Origin: Bdellovibrionales bacterium
Lineage (GTDB): Bacteria > Bdellovibrionota > UBA1018 > CAIMNF01
Assembly (NCBI GenBank): GCA_947457605.1
Contig: CANGWP010000095.1
Location: 1-8,598 of the forward strand
Length of the DNA: 8,598 bases
Direction of reading: 5' to 3'
The notes under the pieces are model-generated. The model had not been told where the DNA came from and made no database searches. It was given only the letters and a program-made list of their open reading frames with translations. Below are positions 1 through 6,449 of the stretch, in pieces. Every line of letters starts with the position of its first letter. Position 1 is the first letter of the stretch. The position numbers were made by a program, and so were the translations under genes.

Positions 1-15
1 AAGAAGGCAGATTGC

Positions 16-618
16 ATGGATGCAAGGACGCTTCCCTCCGCGCCGGTTCCCGGCTCCCTCGAAAACACATTGCTTGAACTTCTTCGTCGCAAAAGCGATG
101 AGACCCACGCTCATTCTTCGCGAGTGAGTGATCTTGCCTGGGAGTGGGTGGAGCACATGCACTCCCGATCCAAATGGCTTGAGGTGAGCGCAAGCGAGGT
201 CGCCTTGAGTGCTCGGTTTCACGACATCGGGAAAATGGCCGTTTCAGACGCAATTTTGAACAAATCGGGCCCCTTGAGTGCCGTCGAGCGGGAGCAGATG
301 AATGAACACTCCCGCATAGGATACGAGCTTTTTTGCAATGTTTCGAGTTTAGAACAAGTATCTCTTGGAATCCTCCATCATCATGAACGTTGGGATGGGG
401 CAGGGTATCCCGCGGGTCTTCGTGGGAATGAGATTCCCTTTCTTGCACGCGTGATCGGGATTGTGGATGCATTCGATGCGATGACCAGTTCCCGTTGCTA
501 TCAGCGGGCTCGAAGCGAGAGCGCTGCGCTCGAGGAAATCCATTTAAACAGGGGAAGTCAGTTCTGCCCGGAACTCGTCGAGGATTTTGCTCAATTTCTC
601 AATGCACGGAACACATAA
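16..618 (+). CDS. HD-GYP domain protein, probable cyclic-di-GMP phosphodiesterase (possibly 5'-partial)
   Basis: HD-GYP domains hydrolyse cyclic-di-GMP, usually as output modules of signalling proteins. Counting from the ATG at 16, the metal-binding HD pair is at residues 69-70 (HDIGK), with further conserved histidines at 33, 98 and 121-123. The family signature HHERWDGAGYP spans 122-132, followed by the D151/D154 region and TSSR. All catalytic signature residues I can check are present. A small departure is Cys184 in GSQFCP, where the family usually has Asp. The frame is open back to base 1 with no stop, and only about 20 residues precede the domain, so the true start may lie upstream of the window and the gene may carry an N-terminal receiver or sensor domain. 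There is no signal peptide or membrane segment in the visible part, so it is probably cytoplasmic. It ends 21 bp before accD. The domain call is firm. The start is uncertain. Confidence 0.88.
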   Translation: MDARTLPSAPVPGSLENTLLELLRRKSDETHAHSSRVSDLAWEWVEHMHSRSKWLEVSASEVALSARFHDIGKMAVSDAILNKSGPLSAVEREQMNEHSRIGYELFCNVSSLEQVSLGILHHHERWDGAGYPAGLRGNEIPFLARVIGIVDAFDAMTSSRCYQRARSESAALEEIHLNRGSQFCPELVEDFAQFLNARNT

Positions 619-639
619 TCCTGATAGTCTGATGGGGTT

Positions 640-1506
640 ATGTCATCATGGTTCGACGATTTAAAAACTCCCCGTTTTAAGGGTGAGCCCCAGGCTCGCG
701 TTGCCAAAATTCCAGAAGGATTGTGGGGCAAGTGCCCCCAGTGCGGCGAAATCATCCAGACCCGCCAGCTCCAGGAAAGTTTCTCGGTGTGCGCCGAGTG
801 TGATCATCATTTGCGTATCTCGGCGCTTGATCGCGTGATGCTTCTGACTGACGAGAACTCTTTTGTGCCGTACGGCGAGGACTTCAAGTCCAATGACCCG
901 CTTAAATTTGATGATTCCAAACCCTATCGTGAGCGTCTTGCGCAAGCGATGAAGAATCACAAGATCAACGATGCCTTTGTTGCCGGAAAAGGTACCTTGA
1001 ACGGGCTCGGGTTTCATCTTGGAGTGTTTGAATTCAAGTTCATGGGCGGAAGCATGGGTGTGGTGGTTGGCGAAAAAATCACCATGACCCTCGAGAATGC
1101 GCTCAAGGATCGATTGCCTGCAGTGATCATTTCCGCAAGTGGGGGAGCCCGCATGCAAGAGGGGATTCTCTCGCTCATGCAAATGGCAAAAACCTCGGCA
1201 GTGATTCAGAAAATGCGGGATGCGGGTGTACCGTACATCTCCATTCTGACCGACCCGACCACGGGTGGGGTCGCGGCTTCGTTTGCGTCCCTTGGAGATG
1301 TGATCCTTGCAGAACCACGAGCTCTGATTGGATTTGCCGGACCTCGGGTGATCGAGCAAACCATTCGTCAAAAGCTTCCGGAAGGTTTCCAGCGCAGTGA
1401 GTTCTTGCTCAAGCATGGATTTGTCGATCGGATCGTTCATCGTCGGGAGATGCGCGCGGAGCTTCATCAGCTCTTCGTTCGTCTGGGGAATCGGTGCAAG
1501 TTCTAA
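640..1506 (+). CDS. accD: Acetyl-CoA carboxylase carboxyltransferase subunit beta
   Basis: AccD pairs with AccA to move the carboxyl group from biotinylated AccB to acetyl-CoA, giving malonyl-CoA for fatty-acid synthesis in the cytoplasm. The 288-residue product has the N-terminal four-cysteine zinc ribbon (C32, C35, C51, C54). It also has the crotonase-like core with the oxyanion-forming segment SGGARMQEG (167-175), TGGVAAS (208-214), and the characteristic GPRVIEQT and LPEGFQRSEFLL stretches near 234-257. Length is normal, slightly shorter than the roughly 300 residues of E. coli AccD. The MSSWF-type start is usual for the family. The ribosome site is poor: only GGGG sits 2 bases before the ATG. 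The last 13 bases overlap the GTG start of lptD, so the two are probably co-transcribed and translationally coupled. Confidence 0.97.
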   Translation: MSSWFDDLKTPRFKGEPQARVAKIPEGLWGKCPQCGEIIQTRQLQESFSVCAECDHHLRISALDRVMLLTDENSFVPYGEDFKSNDPLKFDDSKPYRERLAQAMKNHKINDAFVAGKGTLNGLGFHLGVFEFKFMGGSMGVVVGEKITMTLENALKDRLPAVIISASGGARMQEGILSLMQMAKTSAVIQKMRDAGVPYISILTDPTTGGVAASFASLGDVILAEPRALIGFAGPRVIEQTIRQKLPEGFQRSEFLLKHGFVDRIVHRREMRAELHQLFVRLGNRCKF

Positions 1507-3794
1507 GGGGATTTGCGCTATTTTGTCTTCTTCAAATCCTGAGTTTCGAACAAGTCACCCCGGTTTCAGCTGAGACCGCCAAAAAACTCGCGCAAATCGG
1601 TGCGGATCGAACGGTGCTGAAGCGAAAAGAAAAAATCGTAGAGCTTCGGGGTAACGCCTACCTTCTTCGCGAGAACGAAACCGTGCGCGCGGATTCGATC
1701 GATTACAGCAGCGAAACGGATCATGTCTATGCGAAGGGCAGGGTGCTCTATCAGTACGGGGATTACACGATCCGTGCGGATTCCATTGATATCGATTTGA
1801 ACACGCATTTTGGAACCGTAATCAACGGGAGTGTGACGAACGGAAAATTCTCGCTCAGAGGCTCGACGCTCAAGCAGGAGGGTGAGGACCATTTTCTGGT
1901 GAAGGATTATACCTACACCACTTGTACGGATTGTCCGAACTCGTGGGAGCTTACGGGTAAGGATGTTGACTTCACGATTGAGGGATATGCCTACATTCAT
2001 GATTTCGTGTTCAAGATTAGGGACGCGTCCCTCATGTGGCTTCCCTTCCTTGTGGTTCCGGCAAAAACGAAGCGACAAAGCGGGCTTTTGTTTCCGAGAT
2101 TCGGTGTGAATCAGGTGTACGGCGCTTTTGCGGTACAGCCCTATTTTCTTGCATTGAATGATTGGTCCGACATGACCTTTGGTGCGGGTTACTATTCTTC
2201 GCGTGGATCGCGCTTTGAGTGGGAGGGGCGATACGCACTCACGGATCGATCGCAAGGGGCGCTCAATTTCTCGATGACTCGCGACAATTCGGTAACGGGT
2301 CTCAATTACCGGTATGCGATCAGGACGGCGCTTTCGCAGGAGCTTCCGTTTGGATTCGAAGGAAAACTGCGTTTGAACGAAGTGAGTGACTCAGGGTATC
2401 CGATCACGTATTCCGAGGATGTTCCGGGCCGTTTGGAGCCGGTTCTTGCGAGTGATTTGTTTTTTTCGCGGAACTCGCCTGATGTCAGCACGGTGATTTC
2501 GCTCAGACGATTTCGGAATTTGCTTCAGTTTGATTCAGCGGGACGCCCAAAGAGCGGGTTTGACCCGACGACCGTTCAGGAGTTTCCCCGCGTTGTGGTG
2601 AATTCGAATGACAAATTTGTGTTCGGACAAAAATTCGCGGCAGGTCTTGAGGCGAGGTTCAATCGGTTCACCAGGGAAGCAGGGCCGATTGATACCTTCA
2701 CTTCGGGTTCGACTACGACAGAGACCATCCGTGAGGCGAATCGTTTCACGCTGATTCCAAATCTTTACACCACTCTAAATCCAAAGCCCTGGCTCTCGAT
2801 TACGCCTTCGGTGCAGTACCGGTCCTTCTTTTACAATTTCAATGGAGTGTATCCGAACCTGGCCCGAGGTTATCTCCTTGGTCAGGCCGAGATGAGCCTG
2901 CAGCTTGAAAAGGTGTATCCGTCCTCTGAGCCGGGTGCTGCCTTCAAGCATACGATCCGGCCCATGCTGACTTACTCGGTGATCCCGACCATTCAATCGC
3001 CTCCCAATCATCCCTTCATCACCCAGGTTCAAAGTCAGGCGCGTCCCGGCCAGTATTTCGACAACTCTGACATCGTTCCCGAAAAGGCGACCCAGAACTT
3101 GAACAGTTATTTCACGCCACTCGGAAACTCGCTGACGTATGGAGTGGTATCCCAGATCCTAAAAAGGGAAACCACGGCAGAAGGGAGCTCAAAATTGAGC
3201 AGGCGTTTTGAGGCGGGGCTCACCCAGACTCTTGACCTGCTGGAAGCAAAACGTTTGATCGAGAATTCCTCGCTTGATGACCGGATCATTCTGTCTCCAC
3301 TCTTTACCCATTTCAATTATTCGGATGAATCTTTCAGTGCGGGGCTGGAATACACCTATTATTCGTTTCTCGAGCGCTATCAGAACGCGCAGCTGATTCC
3401 GAATCCGAGTCCGCACAGGCTGAGCACCTCGTTTTCCTGGGTTTGGGCCCGGATGCTCAAAGACGGGCTCCTGCGCTTTGAGCGGAGCATTACCACCGGG
3501 TATACCTTTTCAAAGCTTTCGGCGAAGGTTTCCTCGCTTCAGGTTTCCGGCAATTTTTCGCTCAACGATTATGTGATGCCAAAGGCCATGCTCTCGTACA
3601 ACTTGATTGCTGGAAATTTCGCGCTCCTCGATAGCATGTTCGGGGTGTTGTTTCAGAGCCCATCGCGCTGTTGGCAGCTGGAATTAGGGCTTGTACGCTC
3701 AATTGACCGAGGAACGGGGCCCATTCTGAACTTTGCATTAAACCTTTCTGGTGAATCTTATGGCACTCTCGATGATTCGTTGAAAAAACCATAA
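1494..3794 (+). CDS. lptD: LPS-assembly outer-membrane protein LptD
   Basis: LptD forms the outer-membrane beta-barrel that, with the lipoprotein LptE, inserts lipopolysaccharide into the outer leaflet. The 766-residue product starts at a GTG inside the end of accD, with GGGGA at 1485-1489 as a plausible ribosome site. This start gives a complete signal peptide with cleavage expected after VSA at residue 26. The periplasmic OstA/LptA-like jellyroll covers about 35-160, with repeated strands such as VRADSIDYSSETDHVYAKG. The junction motif LPFLVVP (183-189) and RQSGLLFPRFG (194-204) lead into the long, aromatic-rich barrel up to the C-terminus. The mature protein has only three cysteines, C144 and C147 (TTCTDC) and C726 (RCWQLELG). 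C144 matches the jellyroll-side cysteine, and C726 the C-terminal cysteine pair, of the E. coli interdomain disulfides. No lptE is visible nearby. Confidence 0.95.
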   Translation: MQVLRGFALFCLLQILSFEQVTPVSAETAKKLAQIGADRTVLKRKEKIVELRGNAYLLRENETVRADSIDYSSETDHVYAKGRVLYQYGDYTIRADSIDIDLNTHFGTVINGSVTNGKFSLRGSTLKQEGEDHFLVKDYTYTTCTDCPNSWELTGKDVDFTIEGYAYIHDFVFKIRDASLMWLPFLVVPAKTKRQSGLLFPRFGVNQVYGAFAVQPYFLALNDWSDMTFGAGYYSSRGSRFEWEGRYALTDRSQGALNFSMTRDNSVTGLNYRYAIRTALSQELPFGFEGKLRLNEVSDSGYPITYSEDVPGRLEPVLASDLFFSRNSPDVSTVISLRRFRNLLQFDSAGRPKSGFDPTTVQEFPRVVVNSNDKFVFGQKFAAGLEARFNRFTREAGPIDTFTSGSTTTETIREANRFTLIPNLYTTLNPKPWLSITPSVQYRSFFYNFNGVYPNLARGYLLGQAEMSLQLEKVYPSSEPGAAFKHTIRPMLTYSVIPTIQSPPNHPFITQVQSQARPGQYFDNSDIVPEKATQNLNSYFTPLGNSLTYGVVSQILKRETTAEGSSKLSRRFEAGLTQTLDLLEAKRLIENSSLDDRIILSPLFTHFNYSDESFSAGLEYTYYSFLERYQNAQLIPNPSPHRLSTSFSWVWARMLKDGLLRFERSITTGYTFSKLSAKVSSLQVSGNFSLNDYVMPKAMLSYNLIAGNFALLDSMFGVLFQSPSRCWQLELGLVRSIDRGTGPILNFALNLSGESYGTLDDSLKKP

Positions 3795-3808
3795 GGCATC
3801 GGTAGACT
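3780..3808 (+). promoter_or_regulatory. Sigma70-like promoter for surE within the end of lptD
   Basis: TTGAAA (3780-3785) and TAGACT (3803-3808) are separated by exactly 17 bases, the optimal sigma70 spacing. They score five of six and four of six against the consensus hexamers. The predicted start of transcription, about 7 bases after the second box, is near 3815, only one or two bases before the surE ATG at 3817. The transcript from here would therefore have almost no leader. surE can also be read from upstream, where GGGAG just before the ATG could serve as a short-spaced ribosome site. This is inferred from motif matches only. Confidence 0.45.
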
Positions 3809-3816
3809 CGGGAGAT

Positions 3817-4578
3817 ATGAAAATTCTCCTCTCCAATGATGATGGAGTGCACGCTCCTGGACTTCGCTTTCTCTACGAAGAGCTAAAAAAATTGGGTTCT
3901 GTGAAAGTGGTTGCCCCGCTTGAGGAAAAGAGCACCATGGGGCACTCGCTGACCCTTCATAAGCCGCTGAGACTCATCAATATCGGAAAAGATTTCTATG
4001 GGGTCAGTGGATCTCCCGCGGATTGCGTCTATCTTGGGATGCGCCATGTGTTGAAAGGCGCGCCCGACATTGTGGTTTCCGGAATCAATCGGGGAGCGAA
4101 CCTCGGGCAGGATGTTTATTACTCCGGCACCGTTTCTGCGGCGCGTGAAGGGTGCATGCTTGGAATCCCTTCTTACGCGGTGAGTCTTGATGTGGACTTT
4201 AAAAACCGCAAACCCGAGACCAAGCTCCACTATGCGAGCGCCGCAAAAATGGCGGTCAAGGTCATCAAGGAATATCATTCCCGGGGCTTTCCTAAGTTCA
4301 CGCTTTTAAACATCAATGTGCCGGATCGCCCGATGAATCGGATCAAGGGGATCATGCCTGCACGCCAGGGATTTCGGTTTTATTCGAGTGAAGTCCTAAA
4401 GCGCACCGACCACAGAGGAAAAGATTACTTTTGGGTTGGCGGTCAGTATCATGGTTTTGAGCAGGAAACCGATACGGATTGTGCGGTCGTACACAAAGGG
4501 TATGTCGCAGTGTCCCCACTGAAGCTGGATGTGACGGACATGGCGTACCTCGAAGAGATGAAACGGATCGCAGAATAG
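3817..4578 (+). CDS. surE: 5'/3'-nucleotidase SurE
   Basis: SurE is a metal-dependent phosphatase that removes phosphate from nucleoside 5'- and 3'-monophosphates, and in some species from short polyphosphate. It is a stationary-phase survival protein in E. coli. The 253-residue product opens with the family hallmark MKILLSNDDG. Metal ligands visible by family comparison are D8, D9, S39 and N91. Other signatures are GSPADCV (65-71), SGINRGANLGQDV (88-100) and YSGTVSAAREG (102-112). No signal peptide is present, so it is cytoplasmic. It lies 22 bp after lptD and 8 bp before the M23 lipoprotein gene, in the same direction, so an operon with that gene is likely. A promoter candidate sits directly before it at 3780-3808. 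Confidence 0.97.
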   Translation: MKILLSNDDGVHAPGLRFLYEELKKLGSVKVVAPLEEKSTMGHSLTLHKPLRLINIGKDFYGVSGSPADCVYLGMRHVLKGAPDIVVSGINRGANLGQDVYYSGTVSAAREGCMLGIPSYAVSLDVDFKNRKPETKLHYASAAKMAVKVIKEYHSRGFPKFTLLNINVPDRPMNRIKGIMPARQGFRFYSSEVLKRTDHRGKDYFWVGGQYHGFEQETDTDCAVVHKGYVAVSPLKLDVTDMAYLEEMKRIAE

Positions 4579-4586
4579 AAGGGCGC

Positions 4587-5252
4587 ATGGTTCGAAAACA
4601 GGCAATCGCAATCATCAATGCAGTACGGTTCAATTCGCTGTTTGGGATGGTAGGAGTTGCACTGCTTCTTTCGGCTTGCTCGACAGCTCCGACAAAGTCC
4701 GCCCGCCAAGGACTTTTGGATCAGGGCGACAAGCGGATTGGTGCCAGGTTTTTCAAAAAGACCGCAAATGATACCTACAGTCCAAAAGCGTTTGGCGAGA
4801 TCAAGCTTCCGGGCCGCTGGCAGTGGCCACTTGAGAACATTGAGATTTCTTCGTCCTACGGTGAGCGCGGGCGCAAGTTCCATCAAGGGGTGGACCTTCG
4901 GGCAAATGTTGGAACGCCGGTGTTTGCATCCGCTGACGGTGAAGTCGTGTACGTGGGATCGAAGATCCGCGGCTATGGTCGCATGGTGGTGTTGAAGCAT
5001 GCGGATGGGTTTTATACGGTGTATGCCCATCACTCAAAGAACCTGGTCAAGATCGGCAACAAGGTTGAGGCGGGCCAGAAGATCGCGCTTTCTGGAAAAT
5101 CTGGACGCGCAAGTGGGGCGCATTTGCATTTTGAACTCCGTCGGGGCGCTCAGAGCATTGACCCTGAATACGCATTCAACGGGCACCTAAAGAGTGCCGC
5201 CAACCGCAAGATCGCAAGCAAGTCGAAGATAAAGCTTAGATTTGAGGAGTGA
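4587..5252 (+). CDS. M23 (LytM-family) peptidase, outer-membrane-type lipoprotein, NlpD-like
   Basis: M23 proteins are zinc endopeptidases that cut peptidoglycan crosslinks, or amidase activators when the zinc site is lost. I use the ATG at 4587 because it follows GAAGGG (4578-4583) and gives a clean lipoprotein signal. An earlier in-frame ATG at 4479 would lie inside surE and add 36 residues before the signal. In the 221-residue product the lipobox LSAC ends at C31 and is followed by Ser, so outer-membrane sorting is expected under the E. coli rule. The M23 domain covers about 79-195, with zinc ligands H99 and D103 (HQGVD) and H181 of HLH (179-181), plus H148. All are present, unlike E. coli NlpD and EnvC, so it is probably an active enzyme. 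The 48-residue linker shows no LysM domain. A basic tail (about 202-217) follows the domain. Its place after surE resembles nlpD in gamma-proteobacteria. Confidence 0.9.
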   Translation: MVRKQAIAIINAVRFNSLFGMVGVALLLSACSTAPTKSARQGLLDQGDKRIGARFFKKTANDTYSPKAFGEIKLPGRWQWPLENIEISSSYGERGRKFHQGVDLRANVGTPVFASADGEVVYVGSKIRGYGRMVVLKHADGFYTVYAHHSKNLVKIGNKVEAGQKIALSGKSGRASGAHLHFELRRGAQSIDPEYAFNGHLKSAANRKIASKSKIKLRFEE

Positions 5253-5336
5253 GGGTAGTTTCGCCTCGGCCCTTCTCATGTGTTTATTTTAAGTAAAAAC
5301 TGGTAGAGTGCCTCCGCAATCCTTTGGGAGGTTTTT

Positions 5337-5900
5337 ATGGCTCGATTTTTTTTGATGGTTTTCCTTTTACTCGCCATTCCCTGTTTCGGTTTTCCCTCCC
5401 AAGTCATCCTCCTTCGACACGCGGAAAAGCCATATCCCGTGGAAGGCTCGCATTTGAGCGAAGAGGGCTGGGCCAGAGCCCGAGCGTTGGCTCGCTATTT
5501 CTCAGAGGCTCCGGATGCGATTCAGTTTGGAAAAATCGCAGGGCTTTATGCAGTAAGGCCCGAGGAGCCCACTGGTTCGGTACGCTCGATCGAAACACTG
5601 ACTCCGACATCACAGGCCCTTAAGATCAAAATTGAATCGAAATTCACAAAGCTCGAAGTGTCGGCCCTTGCAAAAGAGATCCTCCAGAGCCCGAAGTTTC
5701 AGGGGCGAACGGTTGTGGTTTGCTGGGAGCACAAGCGAATCCCCGAGATTGCGCGAGCCCTTGGCGCAACTGACGCTCCGTCTGAGTGGGGTGGGAAGGT
5801 CTATGACAAACTTTGGTACCTGCGTCTTGATTCAAGCGGAAAGGTTGAGTTTTCAGAGAAATCACAGGAAATCGGCGAGTCGCTTGCTACCGTAGAATAA
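5337..5900 (+). CDS. Exported histidine phosphatase superfamily protein
   Basis: The histidine phosphatase (phosphoglycerate-mutase-like) fold uses a phosphorylated histidine to remove phosphate from small molecules or proteins. The 187-residue product begins with a hydrophobic segment (about 4-18) that looks like a Sec signal, so it is probably periplasmic. The catalytic RH motif is LLRHAEKP (25-32), with H28 as the nucleophile. LSEEGWARARALA (40-52) is the usual next helix. R83 in SVRSIETLTP and H132 in CWEHKRIPEIA supply the remaining arginine and second histidine. The substrate cannot be told from sequence. The start is supported by a strong ribosome site, GGGAGG (5326-5331), 5 bases before the ATG. 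An 84-bp gap separates it from the M23 gene. TAGAGT (5304-5309) in that gap could be a -10 box, but no good -35 is seen. Confidence 0.85.
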   Translation: MARFFLMVFLLLAIPCFGFPSQVILLRHAEKPYPVEGSHLSEEGWARARALARYFSEAPDAIQFGKIAGLYAVRPEEPTGSVRSIETLTPTSQALKIKIESKFTKLEVSALAKEILQSPKFQGRTVVVCWEHKRIPEIARALGATDAPSEWGGKVYDKLWYLRLDSSGKVEFSEKSQEIGESLATVE

Positions 5901-5957
5901 CCCCGCTTGCCCTGAACCCCAGGAGCCGCGAGCCTGAAATCAAGGGAGATTCTATTC

Positions 5958-6311
5958 ATGAAAAAATCATTTTTGGCTTTGTTCGTGGTACTCGCCTCAA
6001 ACGCGATGGCAGCAACCGGTGACCCATGTGGGAATGTCTTTACCTATGTGGCCAATGCTGATGGCTACTGTTGCCGAAAAGTGGCTGCGAATTCCGGCTC
6101 TAGCACATCCTGTGTTCCGCCAAGCCAGGTGGTGACAGTGTCAGCTACGTATAGTGTTTCCTTTGCGCGAGATTCAAAGGCTTGTTGCGAAGCCAATGCT
6201 TCTTACCCGATCCTAAGCGCTGCAGATGCAGAAAAATGCAAGATGGAATCCGCGTTTCAGTTTTTGCTGAACGGAAAGCCTTACTGCTGCGCAAAAGCAT
6301 CTCGAATTTAA
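5958..6311 (+). CDS. Small secreted cysteine-rich protein of unknown function
   Basis: I do not recognise the family. The 117-residue product has a standard Sec signal peptide with cleavage expected after NAMA at residue 18. The mature part of about 99 residues has nine cysteines: 24, 38, 39, 52, 76, 77, 94, 110 and 111. Six of these form three adjacent CC pairs. Two segments look alike: C24 to GYCCRKVA (36-43) and C94 to PYCCAKAS (108-115). Each has a lone Cys, an aromatic stretch of 13-15 residues, then YCC-x-K. This suggests a duplicated disulfide-bonded module around a middle CC pair. Translation is supported by AAGGGAG (5942-5948), 9 bases before the ATG. It lies 57 bp after the phosphatase gene and ends 44 bp before a strong terminator, so it is probably the last gene of that transcript. 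Likely location is the periplasm or outside the cell. Confidence 0.82.
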   Translation: MKKSFLALFVVLASNAMAATGDPCGNVFTYVANADGYCCRKVAANSGSSTSCVPPSQVVTVSATYSVSFARDSKACCEANASYPILSAADAEKCKMESAFQFLLNGKPYCCAKASRI

Positions 6312-6355
6312 AAATTCCGATCACGCTTTAACCGAAGAGGTATCGTTAGAGTGAT

Positions 6356-6394
6356 AAATCCCGGTGGGTGCTAAACCCATCGGGATTTTTGTTT
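6356..6394 (+). terminator. Rho-independent terminator after the Cys-rich gene
   Basis: A 14-bp stem (6356-6369 with 6375-6388, one G·T wobble, otherwise perfect) closes a five-base loop GCTAA and runs into TTTTTGTTT (6386-6394). It lies 44 bp past the stop of the Cys-rich gene and 55 bp before the serine hydrolase gene, in the same direction. It ends the upstream transcript and implies that the serine hydrolase has its own promoter. Confidence 0.9.
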
Positions 6395-6435
6395 CTGGAG
6401 AATCTTGTCCAGATAGCGCATTGCGGTATTTTATA

Positions 6436-6449
6436 GTACCTTCGGGTAC
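6436..6449 (+). promoter_or_regulatory. UUCG-tetraloop hairpin abutting a start codon
   Basis: GTACC-TTCG-GGTAC forms a perfect 5-bp stem with the exceptionally stable C(UUCG)G tetraloop, and its last base touches the ATG at 6450. No Shine-Dalgarno sequence is present. TATAGT (6432-6437), a possible -10 box, overlaps its left edge, but no matching -35 is seen at the right distance. If transcription starts just after that box, about 6444, the hairpin would be only half transcribed and the leader would be about 6 bases. If it starts further upstream, the hairpin would sit at the ribosome site. Function is inferred. Confidence 0.4.

Noticed and set aside
661..1467. Long minus-strand open frame (268 codons) opposite accD
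   Set aside because: It lies wholly antisense to a well-recognised gene and its product has no domain pattern. It is a by-product of accD codon use.
1566..2255. Minus-strand open frame of 229 codons opposite lptD
   Set aside because: Antisense to the LptD jellyroll. Its translation is Arg-rich and His-rich with no signal or motif, as expected for a shadow frame.
4479..4586. Upstream in-frame ATG extending the M23 protein by 36 residues into surE
   Set aside because: It would bury the lipoprotein signal and overlap surE by 100 bases. The ATG at 4587 has a ribosome site and a normal lipobox spacing.
6347..6352. TAGAGT before the terminator as a -10 box for a small RNA
   Set aside because: No -35 box at a workable distance, and the transcript would be little more than the terminator hairpin.
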